DNA of 64,000 nt from Lytechinus pictus. Lineage: Eukaryota; Echinodermata; Echinoidea; Temnopleuroida; Toxopneustidae. Numbering within the stretch: position 1 is the stretch's first letter; each line of letters opens with the position of its first letter. Positions 48,723 to 60,659 of this stretch are shown one piece after another. The position numbers and the translations under genes were made by a program. The notes under the pieces are model-generated. The model was not told where the DNA came from, searched no databases, and saw nothing but the letters and a program-made list of their open reading frames with translations. The DNA lies in contig NC_087246.1 in NCBI RefSeq assembly GCF_037042905.1, positions 35,768,001-35,832,000 of the forward strand, given 5' to 3'.

Positions 48723-49495
48723 TTTAAGTAACCCCCAATCGAAAGTTCTTCATGACTATCATCTTGATCATGATTCTTGCTTTGTATAGATTGAGATAAA
48801 GCAAACCACTGGAACTAATGATGAATATATCTTCTTCTTTGTGAATTACTAATTTCAACGTTAGTTTCAATCTTTGAATATGAATATGGAATTAAAAGAA
48901 ATGAAAATGAAATATTGCTATACATTTAATATTCACCTTTATTGCAAAGTGTTAATTAAGATAAGGATTACACCAACGTCACAAATTTGGAATATCACCC
49001 ATTCTTTCTTCGACCCATACAAATTGACGAAAGATGCACTAATTGATTTTTTACTTGCTTTGGCAGCTGTATTTTGTTTCTTAAATTAAATATCTTTACA
49101 GAAAGTAAGTTATTGATGTTGATGAATTGTTGCATCTGTTATTGTCGTTTCTTTATGATTGATGATGATCATGATGATTTAATTGATGATAATTGTAATT
49201 ACAATGATGACAAGATTGACAAGGTGTTAAGGTGATGATGATGATGATGATGTCTCCTGTCTCCACAATGGTGAAGGAAATATGGGTTTTTAATGGGGAG
49301 AATAAAATTGCGATAATGGAGGAAGAAAGATTATTAATACAATGAAAATGATAATAATAACAATAATAATAGTAATCTATTTATCCAGAGTTAGGAACTT
49401 CAACTCTCAACTGTTTTTCAAATGGGCCCTTATACATGTATCTGCTCTCCACCATGTCGAGCCATTAAAAGACATGATGTTGGAGTTCCCGTGTT
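48723..49495. other. No gene seen
   Basis: AT-rich with GAT/ATG triplet repeats near 49,160-49,250. A 71-codon frame at 48,874-49,089 has no supporting signal. Confidence 0.45.
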
Positions 49496-49499
49496 TTAA

Positions 49500-49585
49500 G
49501 TCTTTGGTACGACTTGGTCGGGATCGAACCAACGACCTTCCGCGCATGAGGCGGGCGTACTATCACTGAGCCGTCCATACCGATG
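49500..49585 (-). repeat. tRNA-derived SINE-like segment
   Basis: On the minus strand: GGCTCAGTGATAGTACGCCC (A-box region), then GGTTCGATCCC (B box). The acceptor stem does not pair, so it is not a functional tRNA. Confidence 0.6.
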
Positions 49586-49924
49586 TTGATGATAGTGGGG
49601 TTGAGGGCATTGTTGACGATCGTAAGGGTGATTGTTGTTGTTGTTGTTGTTGTGGTGCTGCTGGTGGTGGTGATTATGACCCCCTTTAAACATGGGCCGG
49701 TTTCATCGAGTCGGCCTCATGCCACTCTCACTCTTATGTGTAAATGGGATCTATGACACTGGTCATGATGATATGCGTCATAGGGGTGGCGGTGATGAAG
49801 GTGTAAATGATGGTGGAAGTAATGGGTTGTTTATTTTGTTTTAAAGTACACGCATAGCTATTCACATGATTGATTTGAATGTAGGATAAAAGAGCACAGT
49901 AGATGACATACCTTGTTCAAGGGC

Positions 49925-50010
49925 ATAGGTGAGCGGCCAGGGATCAAACCCCGGACTTCCATGTGTTTGTGGTCAGGGGCCTTAGACCACTCGGCCACGG
50001 CATCTCCACA
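49925..50010 (-). repeat. tRNA-derived SINE-like segment, Leu-tRNA-like
   Basis: On the minus strand: GCCGTGGCCGAGTGGTCTAA (A-box region), then GGGGTTTGATCCC (B box), continuing into CCTTGAACAAGGTATG. It resembles a tRNA head fused to a SINE body. Confidence 0.6.
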
Positions 50011-50904
50011 GGTGGAGGTGGTGGTGATTGTAGGTGAATAATGGTGGTCGAGGAAATGGGTAAGGTAGGGATTTCGATGATGATGATATAGAGATTGCTG
50101 TGGTGGTGATGGCTGAAGTGAGTGATCTAAGGGTTATATTTTGTTGGTGGTGGTGGTGGCGATGGTAGTTGTGATCGTGATGATTTTGCTTCTTGAGTTA
50201 CCGATATTGATAATTACGACGGTGATGTCTATTCACAAGAACCAAAATTTGTGTTATGTTGCCCACAATTACAATGTATACCCATGGATAAACTTTCCCA
50301 CCTTTCTTTTGCCCCCTTTTATTTCAGCTCACCGTCTCACACGCCCACCTCTTTCTCTCTTTCTCTCTCTCACTTTCATTTTTCCACCCACCAGTTGCTT
50401 ATTGGTTGTCTCTATAATTATTTCTCTTTCACCGCCTCTCTTTTAATCATCCTTTCTATCTTCTCTCTCTCTCTCTTCCTCCCCCCCCCCCCTCTTCGTC
50501 CCATTCACATCATCTTTATCTTTTCACGCTTTTCTATCTTTTCCTCTTTCCTGTCTGTGTCTCCATGACACACACACACGCACGCCCTACACAACTCCTC
50601 CCATAGTCCCCATGGAAGTGGTTTCACAATCAACCTCATTTATGGCGCAGTCGCATTTCTTTTACGGCGAGTCGAAAGCAGCCGTTTTAACATGTTTTGG
50701 TACCAGCTATATATAGGTGGTTTGAATAAAAAATAATAATGTTACTGCAGCATAACACAGCATTTTCTTTTATTAAGTTTCCTCACTTAGTTTTACAAGG
50801 TTTCACCTTTCCAATTACTTTTTTGCAACAATCTTACCAAAAATTATATATAAAACTTAAGAGATGACAGGCAAATTATTAAATGTGGCAATACTTGTTT
50901 AGAA

Positions 50905-50910
50905 TTTATT
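50905..50910 (-). promoter_or_regulatory. Candidate poly(A) signal of gene F
   Basis: AATAAA on the minus strand, about 186 bases past the stop. The G copy has a variant at the equivalent point. Confidence 0.4.
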
Positions 50911-51095
50911 TAAATATATTAGTGAAAGGAAGATACATAAAAAAGAAACAAGCAGCATCTTAAAATGTCATTTATAGAAAAATCAAATGAAAAAGTGATC
51001 TTCATACACATGACGACTCAAGGCAAAGCATCATAGATATGGTCCTCAGGGAAGATGGGATATTGTGTTTCGACCTTTGACCTGAAATTACCTCC

Positions 51096-51163
51096 TCAGT
51101 CTGTTTCACTAGATTCAACGGATGATGATTCGGCAGAGACAGACGAAGAACGTCTGAAACGAG
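51096..51163 (-). CDS. F exon 4 (Ser/Glu-rich tail)
   Basis: Acceptor CTTTGCTTGCAG, 68 bases, stop TGA; same length and protein as G exon 4. Confidence 0.85.
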
Positions 51164-52892
51164 CTGCAAGCAAAGAAATATAATTAGAACAAAATTGGAA
51201 TGATCATTAACATACGAAGAAACTCCTAAGGCTAACCAGAACATTGATATGCAGTGGTGCTAAAAATTTAGTGAACCCCACCAAAATATGCACTCGTTCA
51301 TGTTGATGGTTGAATGTATCGACAACACTACAATGTTTGATGAGCACAGAGAAACAAACTGAATGTATTATTTTTTCACCTGACTTCACATTAAAATATC
51401 TAAAAGATGGCAGAACTTGATCGCTTTTAAATATGCTCATTTTTTGGTGGGGTTCACTAACTTTTTAGCACCACTATATCAGTCAATTTCCACGTATTTT
51501 GTATCACTACACTTACATGACTTTGGACAATTTCACCGTGTCAGAAAAAAGTAGAGAAATTTGAATAAGACATAAGGAGATATTGAAATATAACCCACCT
51601 GTAGAAGAACAGTCGACAACTTCAAGGCAAATTTTCTCCAAGATTTCACAGGCATCAGCGCTATCCTGCTCTCCTTCCTCTACCAAACACACCATATCAT
51701 TCTCAGCTTCATCAAACAGGTTCTGTTCAGTAGATGTGAGAAGTCCTCTTAGGTCTTCTTTACACGTGTCAACCACCTGCCTGTATCTGTCACATAGAGC
51801 TTCGAACTGTGCAGTGCGATCGGTAGTTTGGGCTAGAAATCAAGGAAATTATCAAATAATGATGATTCGTTGGCTTTACCAGTATAACACACATAGCAAA
51901 CAGATAATTTGCATAATATAATAATGATCTGCATCATCGTAATAAGATACAAAATAATTGCACCAAAAAAAAATAATAATAACAAGTTTTGTTGTGTAAT
52001 ATGGAAATTCGCTTTCCTAAAAATATGAAATATCATACACATCAGCAATTTACAAAAATGATGAAAGACATAATAGATATATACCCGAGTAAGAAATATA
52101 TCTGCAGATTTCGAAAAATACATCTCCTTCTCTATTGATTTTTAAATGAAAAAATAAATATTATACCTTTTACTTCCATTGCAAAACATGCAACGAGACA
52201 CAGACAAACGCAGAATGTTTTTACCTGTAGAGGGGATGAATAGATAAAATACTCAATTTTATACTATATACAATTACAGTTTAAATCGTGAAATGAATTA
52301 AAGTATTAATTGAAATTCAATAATCAAGGAAGTCCATGTTATTGCAGATAAGTGTAAGGATCTGTTCGGACCAATTTCGATCGTTCATTAGATTTAGAAT
52401 TAAAGTTTTTACAAATAAATCACACAAGGTATAAGATTCCTACCCCAAAACGGAAGGAAAATAAATGATTTAAAAAAAATGAATCATAAAAACAAATGAG
52501 GATAAAATGAAATGAAATATAGATATAAAACGAGAAGGATATGATTTTTTATTTTAAATCTTAGGTTCCCTTGTATTTTCAATGTAGAACAGAAAATGAA
52601 GAAATTGGTGATATGATTAATATAAATGGAATTCAATAGCAAATACCATTAGTATACTCCGACCTGTGCGATTTTAGATAAGCATTTGGTATATAATACA
52701 GATTTCTATTTCTATTTCATTGTAAACATTTTTCAAAAGATATTTAATTTTATGTTATCAAATTTAATATTTTTTCTTCTCATTATATCCATAATATTCT
52801 TAAAAAGTGAAAACTAAATCAGATTTACACAGTTTAAACAGTTTCTGCTGGAATGATTTGGAAAATAATGGTGTACTTACCGATTGAGCCAT
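51096..52892 (-). CDS. Six-cysteine secreted protein F, four exons, 123 residues
   Basis: Exons on the minus strand are 52881-52892, 52167-52224, 51599-51832 and 51096-51163; total 372 bases, phases 0, 1, 1. The signal peptide is MAQS plus VKTFCVCLCLVACFAMEVK. The mature domain is the most compact in the cluster: C-x9-C-x24-C-x12-C-x6-C-x5-C, with an acidic middle (FDEAENDMVCLVEEGEQD). The tail is RFRR followed by a Ser/Glu-rich end (SSVSAESSSVESSETD). It contains S-x-E motifs of the kind phosphorylated in secreted proteins, and RFRR could be a furin-like cleavage site; both are inferences. Tail identity with gene G argues for selection. Confidence 0.86.
51599..51832 (-). CDS. F exon 3 (six-cysteine domain)
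   Basis: Acceptor ATTTCTAG, donor GTGGGT, 234 bases, symmetric phase 1. All six mature-domain cysteines are retained despite the shorter loops. Confidence 0.86.
52167..52224 (-). CDS. F exon 2 (signal peptide)
   Basis: Acceptor CCCCTCTACAG, donor GTATAA, 58 bases, phase 0 in and phase 1 out; Cys-rich hydrophobic segment. Confidence 0.78.
52881..52892 (-). CDS. F exon 1 (MAQS)
   Basis: ATG GCT CAA TCG, then GTAAGT; exon 2 starts with Val, so this start is required. Confidence 0.75.
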
Positions 52893-52993
52893 TTCAGGAG
52901 TTTTGCTGAGTCGAGCGTTTTGAAAAAAGGGTAAAAAGTTAAAAGTTATTTTGAACGCTGATGAGTGAGTGATTAATGACTATATTTTCTCCC

Positions 52994-53000
52994 TTTTATA
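52994..53000 (-). promoter_or_regulatory. TATA box of gene F
   Basis: TATAAAA (in CTATAAAAGGG) on the minus strand, about 102 bases upstream of the start codon. Confidence 0.72.
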
Positions 53001-54250
53001 GTATTTCAACATAATCAAACTTTAGGTAGGAAATGTTTGGCTTTCACGATTGCGAGATTGAAATATGACATGATATGACAGTATAAGAATAGAACAAAAG
53101 GACATGTTACGTAATTTGTTTATGAAAGGTAATAAAAACTGTCATTACGAATTTCGTTTCTGCTTATATGCGTAATTAATATTTATATACCATTAAGATG
53201 AAGTTGACAGTTTGAAAGGTCAAAATTAAAGAATTAACAAACAAAACGAGTGAACGACCAACTGATACGTTTGTATTGAGATCCAAGGATTCTCTACCCC
53301 CCCCCCCCCCACTATCTCCCTCAGTCTCACCTAAATGGAATTGACACTGTCTAATAATTATCTTGTTTTCATTTACCTTTGAAAGTAAATGAAACAATGA
53401 AAGTCATTTGGCGACCGATCGCTTGATTGAAGTTCTCATTTGGAAATACAGAGAATTATCTGGTGTTCTAGTCTAGTGTCAATTATTGTGAAGAAATGGG
53501 GATAGAACAAGAGGTCTCACGTCGTTCACAAAATTTAAAGAATTCAGGATGACTTAACGGATGGTGCGTCAGAGCCACAGTGCATGAAGATAACCAGTTT
53601 TGTTTTAATCTTAATTTATTTTTGGTTTATTTCATTTCTATATCCACTTTTTTCAGCATACAAATCGGAGATACAAAAATAAAGGGTGTTTCTTTAAAAA
53701 AAGGGTAACCGAAGTTCAAAGGTTAGTTATATCAGGAATACATGATACAATTATTGTGATATCTATTTTACATAACTGAGTAACTCATCAACTTTCATCG
53801 ACACCTTGATTGCGCCACAATAAGACAGTTCGGAGTTCCATTCTGCGCATGATCAGAAGAAGGTCATTTGTACTAAAGTGACAAGGTGGTTTGATATTTA
53901 ATGAGATAATCACCAACTTTGATGTCTTGATTATTCATATATTCTTTTGAATTGGGTTTCCATTAGATAAAACTAAAAACAACAATGCGTCCATTAGCGA
54001 CTGGTATTTCACAGTTGGCCAAATACATTGTTTTAATAAACAAACAAACTAGAAAACCTATCTTATTACAGCTTGTGAACCAATTTGGTCCATTGTCTTG
54101 ATAAAAATGGTACTGATGCCAGGAGCGTTAACATTTCCCCCATTGTGCTAAAATAGCAATTAAAAACGAACATAAAAATAAAGATGAAATCGGAGGGTCT
54201 AAGTTTGACTCCTAGAGGATAGGAGATAGGACTTGTATTGCATATCTGAC
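53001..54250. other. 5' flank of gene F with a truncated MITE
   Basis: No gene seen. About 53,825-54,030 is a truncated relative of the 25286-25729 element (GCGCATGATCAGAAGAAGGT). A C13 tract lies near 53,298-53,310. Confidence 0.5.
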
Positions 54251-54252
54251 CA

Positions 54253-54527
54253 GGGCACCGTCTTACAAAGTGTTACGATTGATCCGGTCACTTTCACGTA
54301 TATGGAAATCCATCATTGTCATAATTTTTTCTTTAGGAAATTTGCTAATTGGTCCTTTGAAAACAAAAAGAAGCATACTGAATTGTCAAGAAAACAGTGG
54401 AGGTAAGAAAATATGCATCATATCTAGAAAATATTTTGAACAAACATGTATGTTAGATGTTGACGTTGCTGGCTTTCCATAGTTGTGGTTGATTGGATCA
54501 ATCGTAACTCTTTGTAAGACGGGGCCC
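54253..54527. mobile_element. MITE, ends GGGC(A/C)CCGTCTTACAAAG
   Basis: Left GGGCACCGTCTTACAAAG with GTTACGATTGATCC and right GGATCAATCGTAAC with CTTTGTAAGACGGGGCCC are inverted repeats of about 33 bases. No clear target duplication. Confidence 0.75.
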
Positions 54528-55508
54528 AGGAAAAAACGGTATGCCGACCGTCTCATTTCGAAAATAAATCATCTCGTGACGAGATGTTTTTTATCACGTG
54601 AAACGTTGAATAGCCCTAATACTTCAGCTAGTCACATAATTCCAAAAGTTAAGTGATAATTCTTTTGCATTTAGCAAAGGAAGTTCAGTGATTACCCTTC
54701 CTAGAATCAGTGTCAAATGGCAAATTACACTTTTGTCAATCAGCTATATCGATTCAAAAATCTTGGGAATGGATTGGGTCGAATGAATGTATTTTGCCTT
54801 CATGTTGTAATTATGCTCATGCCACATAATTGTAAGCAATTTGGTCAGTATACTGACTTGGATACTTTCATCACTTCAGTGGACAGTGAAAAATAATATA
54901 TTGAGACAAATGTTCGACTCTTTAATACATTTTGTCTGCTGGCTCTTAAAGTTTGGATTTCATTTCATTTGGACATGAAAGTAGAGCACAGGACAGAGAA
55001 GGTAAAATTTATTTCCTGCTCTGCGTATAATTTCGGGTTTCTAGTTTTAAAATGGTACAGGTAATATTAATTCAGCTTTAACTTTGCAGAATAAAAAAAA
55101 ATGAAAGAAATAACACCATATGATTATTCAAGACAAACTGTGCTGTCTTGCTCATAGTATTCCTGAACCAGGCAAATGACAAGCCACACGTTTGATCTTA
55201 ACAGTAAGAGAATAATAGAATAATTAATGGTATCGAAAGTTCCTGAAAATAAAATGATATTTCGTGTCGGACTGCAGCTTTAAAGATAAAATGGGGCCAA
55301 ATTTAAGGGGAAAAAAGTATTCAATAAAACCAGAATCGTTAAAAAACCCATAGCGAGTGTATATACGTTGTATTTTTATTTTTTTTTACTGAATGGACAC
55401 TTCAAAAAGATCTGCTTCACTAATATGGAGAGCATTTTTTGTTAAATAAACGAAATTGCCAAGGAATGTTAAATACTTAGAACAGTCTAAAATTTTGAAT
55501 AGCACAAC
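54528..55508. other. No gene seen
   Basis: AT-rich sequence without recognisable coding exons or repeats. Confidence 0.45.
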
Positions 55509-55757
55509 CAGGGGCGGATCCAGGATTTTCCAAAAGGGGAAGCACATTTCCCGAGGACAAGCAAAAAACAAAAAGGTTTTTTACCAATGAATAAGGAAAT
55601 TTCATCCACGAAAAAAATTTGACAAGCAAAAAAATACAAAAAAAAACGGGGGCACACTTTATTTTAACGGCATTTTTACATTACAAATTTTAATTGTGAC
55701 TCTCAAAAGGGGGGGCACGGGCCGGCTGTGCCCCCCCCCCCCCTGGGTCCGCCAGTG
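55509..55757. mobile_element. hAT-like G/C-tract MITE with imperfect 8-base duplication
   Basis: Ends CAGGGGCGGATCCAGGA and TGGGTCCGCCAGTG are inverted. The flanks AGCACAAC and AGCATAAT match at six of eight bases, and both differences are C/T. The interior has GACAAGCAAAAAA units and a C14 tract as in 12346-12666. Confidence 0.65.
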
Positions 55758-58460
55758 AGCATAATATTTGACTGATCCCATTTTGTCTGCGTATTCTTCA
55801 CATCGTTTTGTAAATCATTACTTACTTTGAAGATAAAATTTTCATTTTTTTATTATAAGAGAACCGCGTATGGGCCATTCTGGCAGTCTGTGTTTCTTTA
55901 AGAAGTATGTATATCTTTATCTACATGAACACATAGTATTAATAACAAACATGATAGTTAGCCAAAACAGAATTGGGCGAAAACTAATGTTAAATCGATT
56001 TTAAACCAGATTTTGATGAGATTTTCAGCGCTATGCTTGTTTAATTTTTTTCTCTTTCTTTATAGTATAGGCGATTGGTTACCCCAAAAAGGCACTTTTG
56101 CTCAGAAAATGATTAAAGCATAAAACTTGGCCAATCATTCTTCACCTCATATTGATTATTTTCAGGAGTGGTGCCAAAATATTCAACACTTTCATTAGCA
56201 ACGAATGCTAGGTAAGGGCAGATACCACCCCTATTGCTGAGTAAACAATTCTACAATATTTTTTAGAGGGGGCCCACACACTTCAAGCATTTGATTTTTA
56301 GTGGATCCCTCCATTTCTTCAGATCTTTATAATGTGAATATTACTTTGCTTTTATATAATAATTTGTTTTATTTATGAACAATATTATAATACATTGTAC
56401 CTACCTCAATTTGTATTGTTATAAGTTTCATTTGCAAATGTCATTGGAATTATTTACGACCATTTTATTATTCTGTTGAAAATGAAATAAAGCAAATTTG
56501 GATTTAAATCCGTTTGTTGCCACCCCTTGTGAATGGTGCTATTTTTGAATAATTATTCGTCTTTTCAAAGACAGCACTGCCGTTATATTGAATGGCGTTA
56601 TACAGACAAGATTGTCAGATGCGTTCCGTTTGTCTCCTTGAGTTCTTGGTGGTGACTTTTTTTTTCATCAGTAGGCCCTATCTCATTGTATATTTCACTT
56701 GAAGTATGGTGTGTGCCAACTTCAATGAGCACTGGCTAAAAACTGGGGAAGTACTTTGATCCGCAATGAGTTTTCTTTTACTTGTTTGACATAGTATGTG
56801 GTAAACATGGCAACACAATTTCTGACAAATGCGAAGAGTGTGCCTTTCATCTCTCTCGCTCTAGACATTATGTGTGTACCAAATTTAACGGGCATAGAAG
56901 GAAGACGTAGTTCAATCCGCAAGATGTTTACAGATTAATTGTAATATGCTGTTACCATGGCAACGCAGTTTGAAAAGTAATTTTTATAGGAGATTTGTAG
57001 TTTTAAATGTTTAATTGCATCATAATCATTTAATATCATTGGCCCATAGGCATCCTATGTTCTGGTTGCTGATGAAAATACGTTTCCTAACAACCGCTGC
57101 TATTCTAATTAGAGTTCATTTTCGGCACCACAGTTGATGATGTTCGGAATGTTATTTTGATCATGTGTGACAGTTTCATGCTTTTATCACAATCTGAACA
57201 TTTTTTTCATCAATCGCCTAGACTATTAGAATTAATTTGAGAGTGGAAATTTACTAAAATTGCACTCAAGAGGTAACTACAGTTTATGAATCAATTATTA
57301 AAAAGGAATCGAAATCGTTTTATAAAGTGTTATAAACAGAACAAAATCAATTCTTTTGGATGATTGATTCAAAGACATGATCGTAAATATACATAGATAT
57401 ATAGAAAATCAAAAATTCGAAATTGAAAGAAAAAAAGGGGCAAATTTTTTTTCAGGAAGAAAATAATAATTGCTTACTGTTATTTTTTGCCACAGACATT
57501 ACTGAAAGCCATTTAACGTTGTATATATATATATTATTGTTATATATAAGAAGAATTGTAAGACCAATAACATTTATTTATTTGGTTATTTCCTCTTTAA
57601 GGATATTCATAGCATAGAATGATTAAGAATATTTAAGAATATTCCAGAATGTCTCAGTAAAGCTTTGTTAGACATGAGTAATCTTTGAGTAATCTTTGTT
57701 ATTTCTGGAATGTCCAAAGACAATAGACAATAGACTGCTGGTGGCAGTGAAAATGACAATAGGATTAGCTATGTTGTTGACATTGTTAATTTCACTTAGG
57801 TCATTCAAGAGTCTTATAAAATTAGACTGCTCTAGAAATTGGCAGAATGTTCTTTTGTAGACAATACTAGAAGCTTCCAGAATAGTGAATAATTTATACA
57901 TAAGCTGGCAGTTTCTTCAAGGAGATCACATCATATCAGAGTTTCACACCAGACTTTATGTCAGAGCATAGTTTATTTTCAACTGGAATATAACATTTTC
58001 TTCTGTGGAATTACTTGCACGCCATCAATGAACTGTTTGCAGTTACTTTGAGAGAGGAATTCTCAGTTCTCATCGAGATCATCAACCTGTTTCAATGAAC
58101 GCTTTTCAACCCATGGATTGCTGAAATTGACTGTTAATCATCATCAACATCGTCTTCACAGACATTTCAACTCGCTACAGTGACTCTTGTTATTCATCGT
58201 GCTTCAACATCAATTTCATCATCGCCATCATTGTGAACTGTAATTTAAGGAATCTTCGCCAACCAACTTGGATTTTATTTGGATATACTATAACTTTGGA
58301 TTGCAAATCTGACACTTCAAGAGATGTAAGATCAATATTTATTTATGTTTTGTTAGTTTATGATTGTTATATTTCCTGTATTAGATAAAAAAAGGAAATC
58401 AAATTTAAAACTAAATTTTTATTGTTATTTGTTGCAGTGTCGTAACATAATATACTTTCC
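55758..58460. other. No gene seen
   Basis: Long AT-rich stretch. A half-copy of the TTAA-MITE internal word CCAGATTTTGATGAGATTTTC is near 56,006. No six-cysteine exon was found. Confidence 0.45.
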
Positions 58461-59377
58461 TTCTTTGTCTCTCTCTCTCTCTCTTTGTTCCATTAATATC
58501 ATCTTTCATCTTTCTCTTTCCACGTATCTCTCTTTCTCTTGTTCCTGTCTGTCTGTCTCTATAACTCTCTCTCTCACCCCCACACACACACCAACATAAA
58601 TATAACACACCCACCTATTGCATACTCATGCATTAGCTTTTCCACTCTTCATTTTGTATTATTTCAGCTCTTCATCGCGCACATCCACCTGACTCACTGC
58701 CACCCCCTCTCTATACTGTATATTGGTTGTCTCTCAAGTTATTTTTATTTCACCCCCTCTCTTTTAATCCTCCTAGTACCTCTTTCTTTCTTCGCCCCCT
58801 CTCTATCTTTCTCTCTCCCTAATTTCTCATGTACATGTACACACACACACACCATCTTTTTATTTAGGCTCTCTGTAGGATCTTTAGCTAGCGAAGAAAA
58901 TTCACATTATCATTTTCTTTACTTTGCACTATACTCTAACATGATATATACAAAGAGGCACTTTACTATTATGGAACCCCTCCCCGGGTAATTCCATAGT
59001 CCACTTGGAAGTTGTGTCACAATCCACCTCATTTACACAATTATCAATTAATTAAGTTTTCCTAAGTATATGTATTTCTTTCACTTTTCAACTTCCAATT
59101 ACTTTTCTCCAACAATCCTACCAAAAGTAATCAAACTTATGAGAATGACTGAGACAAATTATTGGATTTTTCAATATTTGGTTAGAATTTTAATTTAAAT
59201 ATATTAGTGAATGGAAGAGATACAAACAAGAAACATGCAGCATCTTAAAGTGTCATTTTATATAAGTCAATGAATGAATATTAATGACATCAATGAAAAG
59301 TGATCTTCATACACATTGCAAAAAGGCAAAGGGAAGATGGGGTTCTGAGTTTCGACCCTTGACCTTCGATGACCTCC

Positions 59378-59445
59378 TCAGTCTGTTTCACTAGATTCAA
59401 CGGATGACGATTCGGCAGAAACAGACGAAGAACGTCTGAAACGAG
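59378..59445 (-). CDS. Six-cysteine family gene G, exon 4 only
   Basis: Acceptor TTACTTGCAG, 68 bases, stop TGA. It differs from F exon 4 at two positions (GTC to GTT for Val, TCA to TCG for Ser), both silent, so the encoded tail is identical. The flank is a duplicate of the F flank. Homology to F ends near 59,505, where the intron is replaced by unrelated sequence and then CAACGTTGG repeats. Exons 1-3 were not found up to base 64,000. Gene G is therefore either continued to the right across a long intron or broken; the silent-only differences favour a recently functional gene. Confidence 0.65.
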
Positions 59446-59649
59446 CTGCAAGTAACGAAAAGAAAAATGATCATGATTATTAACATACGAAGAAACTCCT
59501 TAGATTCATATGTATGCATATCATAAATTATGAATATGAATATATTCTCTATATTCAAGGATAACATATATCTATTCTAATTACTTCGAAATACTTGTAT
59601 ATCGGTGTGTTTTTTATAGTTTGGAAAAGGAGAGATTATAATAACCTAG

Positions 59650-60240
59650 CCCAGGTAACAATACAGCGTTGGACCAACGTTGGATCAACGTTGGGAATTT
59701 TTTTCCCAACGTTGCCTCAACGTTGGCAGGCCAACGTTGCATCATCGATAGAAGTGCACGCGCATACATCGTCAGACCAACAACATTTCCAACGTTAGTT
59801 CAACGTTGTCCAGCAACAATGTTTCAACGTTGTCTGGCAACGTTGATCCAATGTTGGCTAAATAGACAAATACAACATTGCTACAACGTTGGTAAGCAAC
59901 GTTGTATCATCGATAGAAGTGCACGTCCATACATCGTCAGACCAACAACATTTCCAACGTCAGTTCAACGTTGTCCACCATCAATGCTCCAACGTTGGTA
60001 TAATGTCGGCTGAGTCATCAATAACAGCGTTGCTGCAACGTTGATGGGCAACGTTGAAGCAGCGATGGACGTGCACTTGCATACATCGTCAGTCCAACTA
60101 TGTTTACAACGTTGGTTCAACGCTGTCCAGCAACAATGCTCCAACGTTGTCTGGCAACATTGCTCCAACATTGTTACAACGTTGTCACAACGTTGCTCCA
60201 ACATTGCTCCAACGTTATTCCAACGTATGGCAGTAATTAA
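59650..60240. repeat. CAACGTTGG repeat array with a 150-170 base higher-order unit
   Basis: The words CCAACGTTGG, TTCAACGTTG and CAACGTTGTC recur every 10-30 bases. A longer unit beginning near GCATCATCGATAGAAGTGCA at 59,738 and ending with the TACATCGTCAGACCAACAAC segment recurs near 59,907 and, diverged, near 60,056. Overlapping frames on both strands are artefacts. Confidence 0.85.
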
Positions 60241-60659
60241 CAAAACATTAATTGGTTTCAAGGTGAAGTCCACCATTACAACTCTACACTCAAATCTTTA
60301 TCATCATATGTCTTATCCTATCCTAAAATCCTACATCCTAATCCTATATCCTATTCCTATCATCCTACACCTATCCACTGTAACCTGTCATTGACTCCTA
60401 TATATAGAGCAACTTTGCTATACTTGGCAGAATACAGTTAATATCATTTTCCACACTTAACCTTGAATATTTCACTTAGAATAATATGTTTTGATTATAT
60501 ATGATATGGTAATGGAGCCACATACTTTTCTGAAACTTTTCATGGTGGAAATATTGAATAAACATAAATACTCTAATTATTATAGCAATATTACCTAAAA
60601 TTTTGGTCATTTACTGATGTAATGAATATTCATGAGTGCATAATCATTGTCCAGATGAG

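Larger units (their letters stand above)
50275..51235. repeat. Segmental duplication: 3' part and flank of gene F, copied at about 58,620-59,505
   Basis: Shared landmarks are TATTGGTTGTCTCT, TTTCCAATTACTTTT or its variant, ATATTAGTGAA-GGAAGA, GCAGCATCTTAAA, GTGATCTTCATACACAT and the whole of exon 4. The two copies have diverged by substitutions and small gaps outside the exon. Confidence 0.8.

Noticed and set aside
49500-50010. tRNA genes
   Set aside because: A and B boxes are present but acceptor stems do not pair and the sequence runs on into SINE bodies.
59595-60394. Repetitive WINVG / QRWxN frames on both strands
   Set aside because: Translation of CAACGTTGG arrays in multiple frames; not coding.
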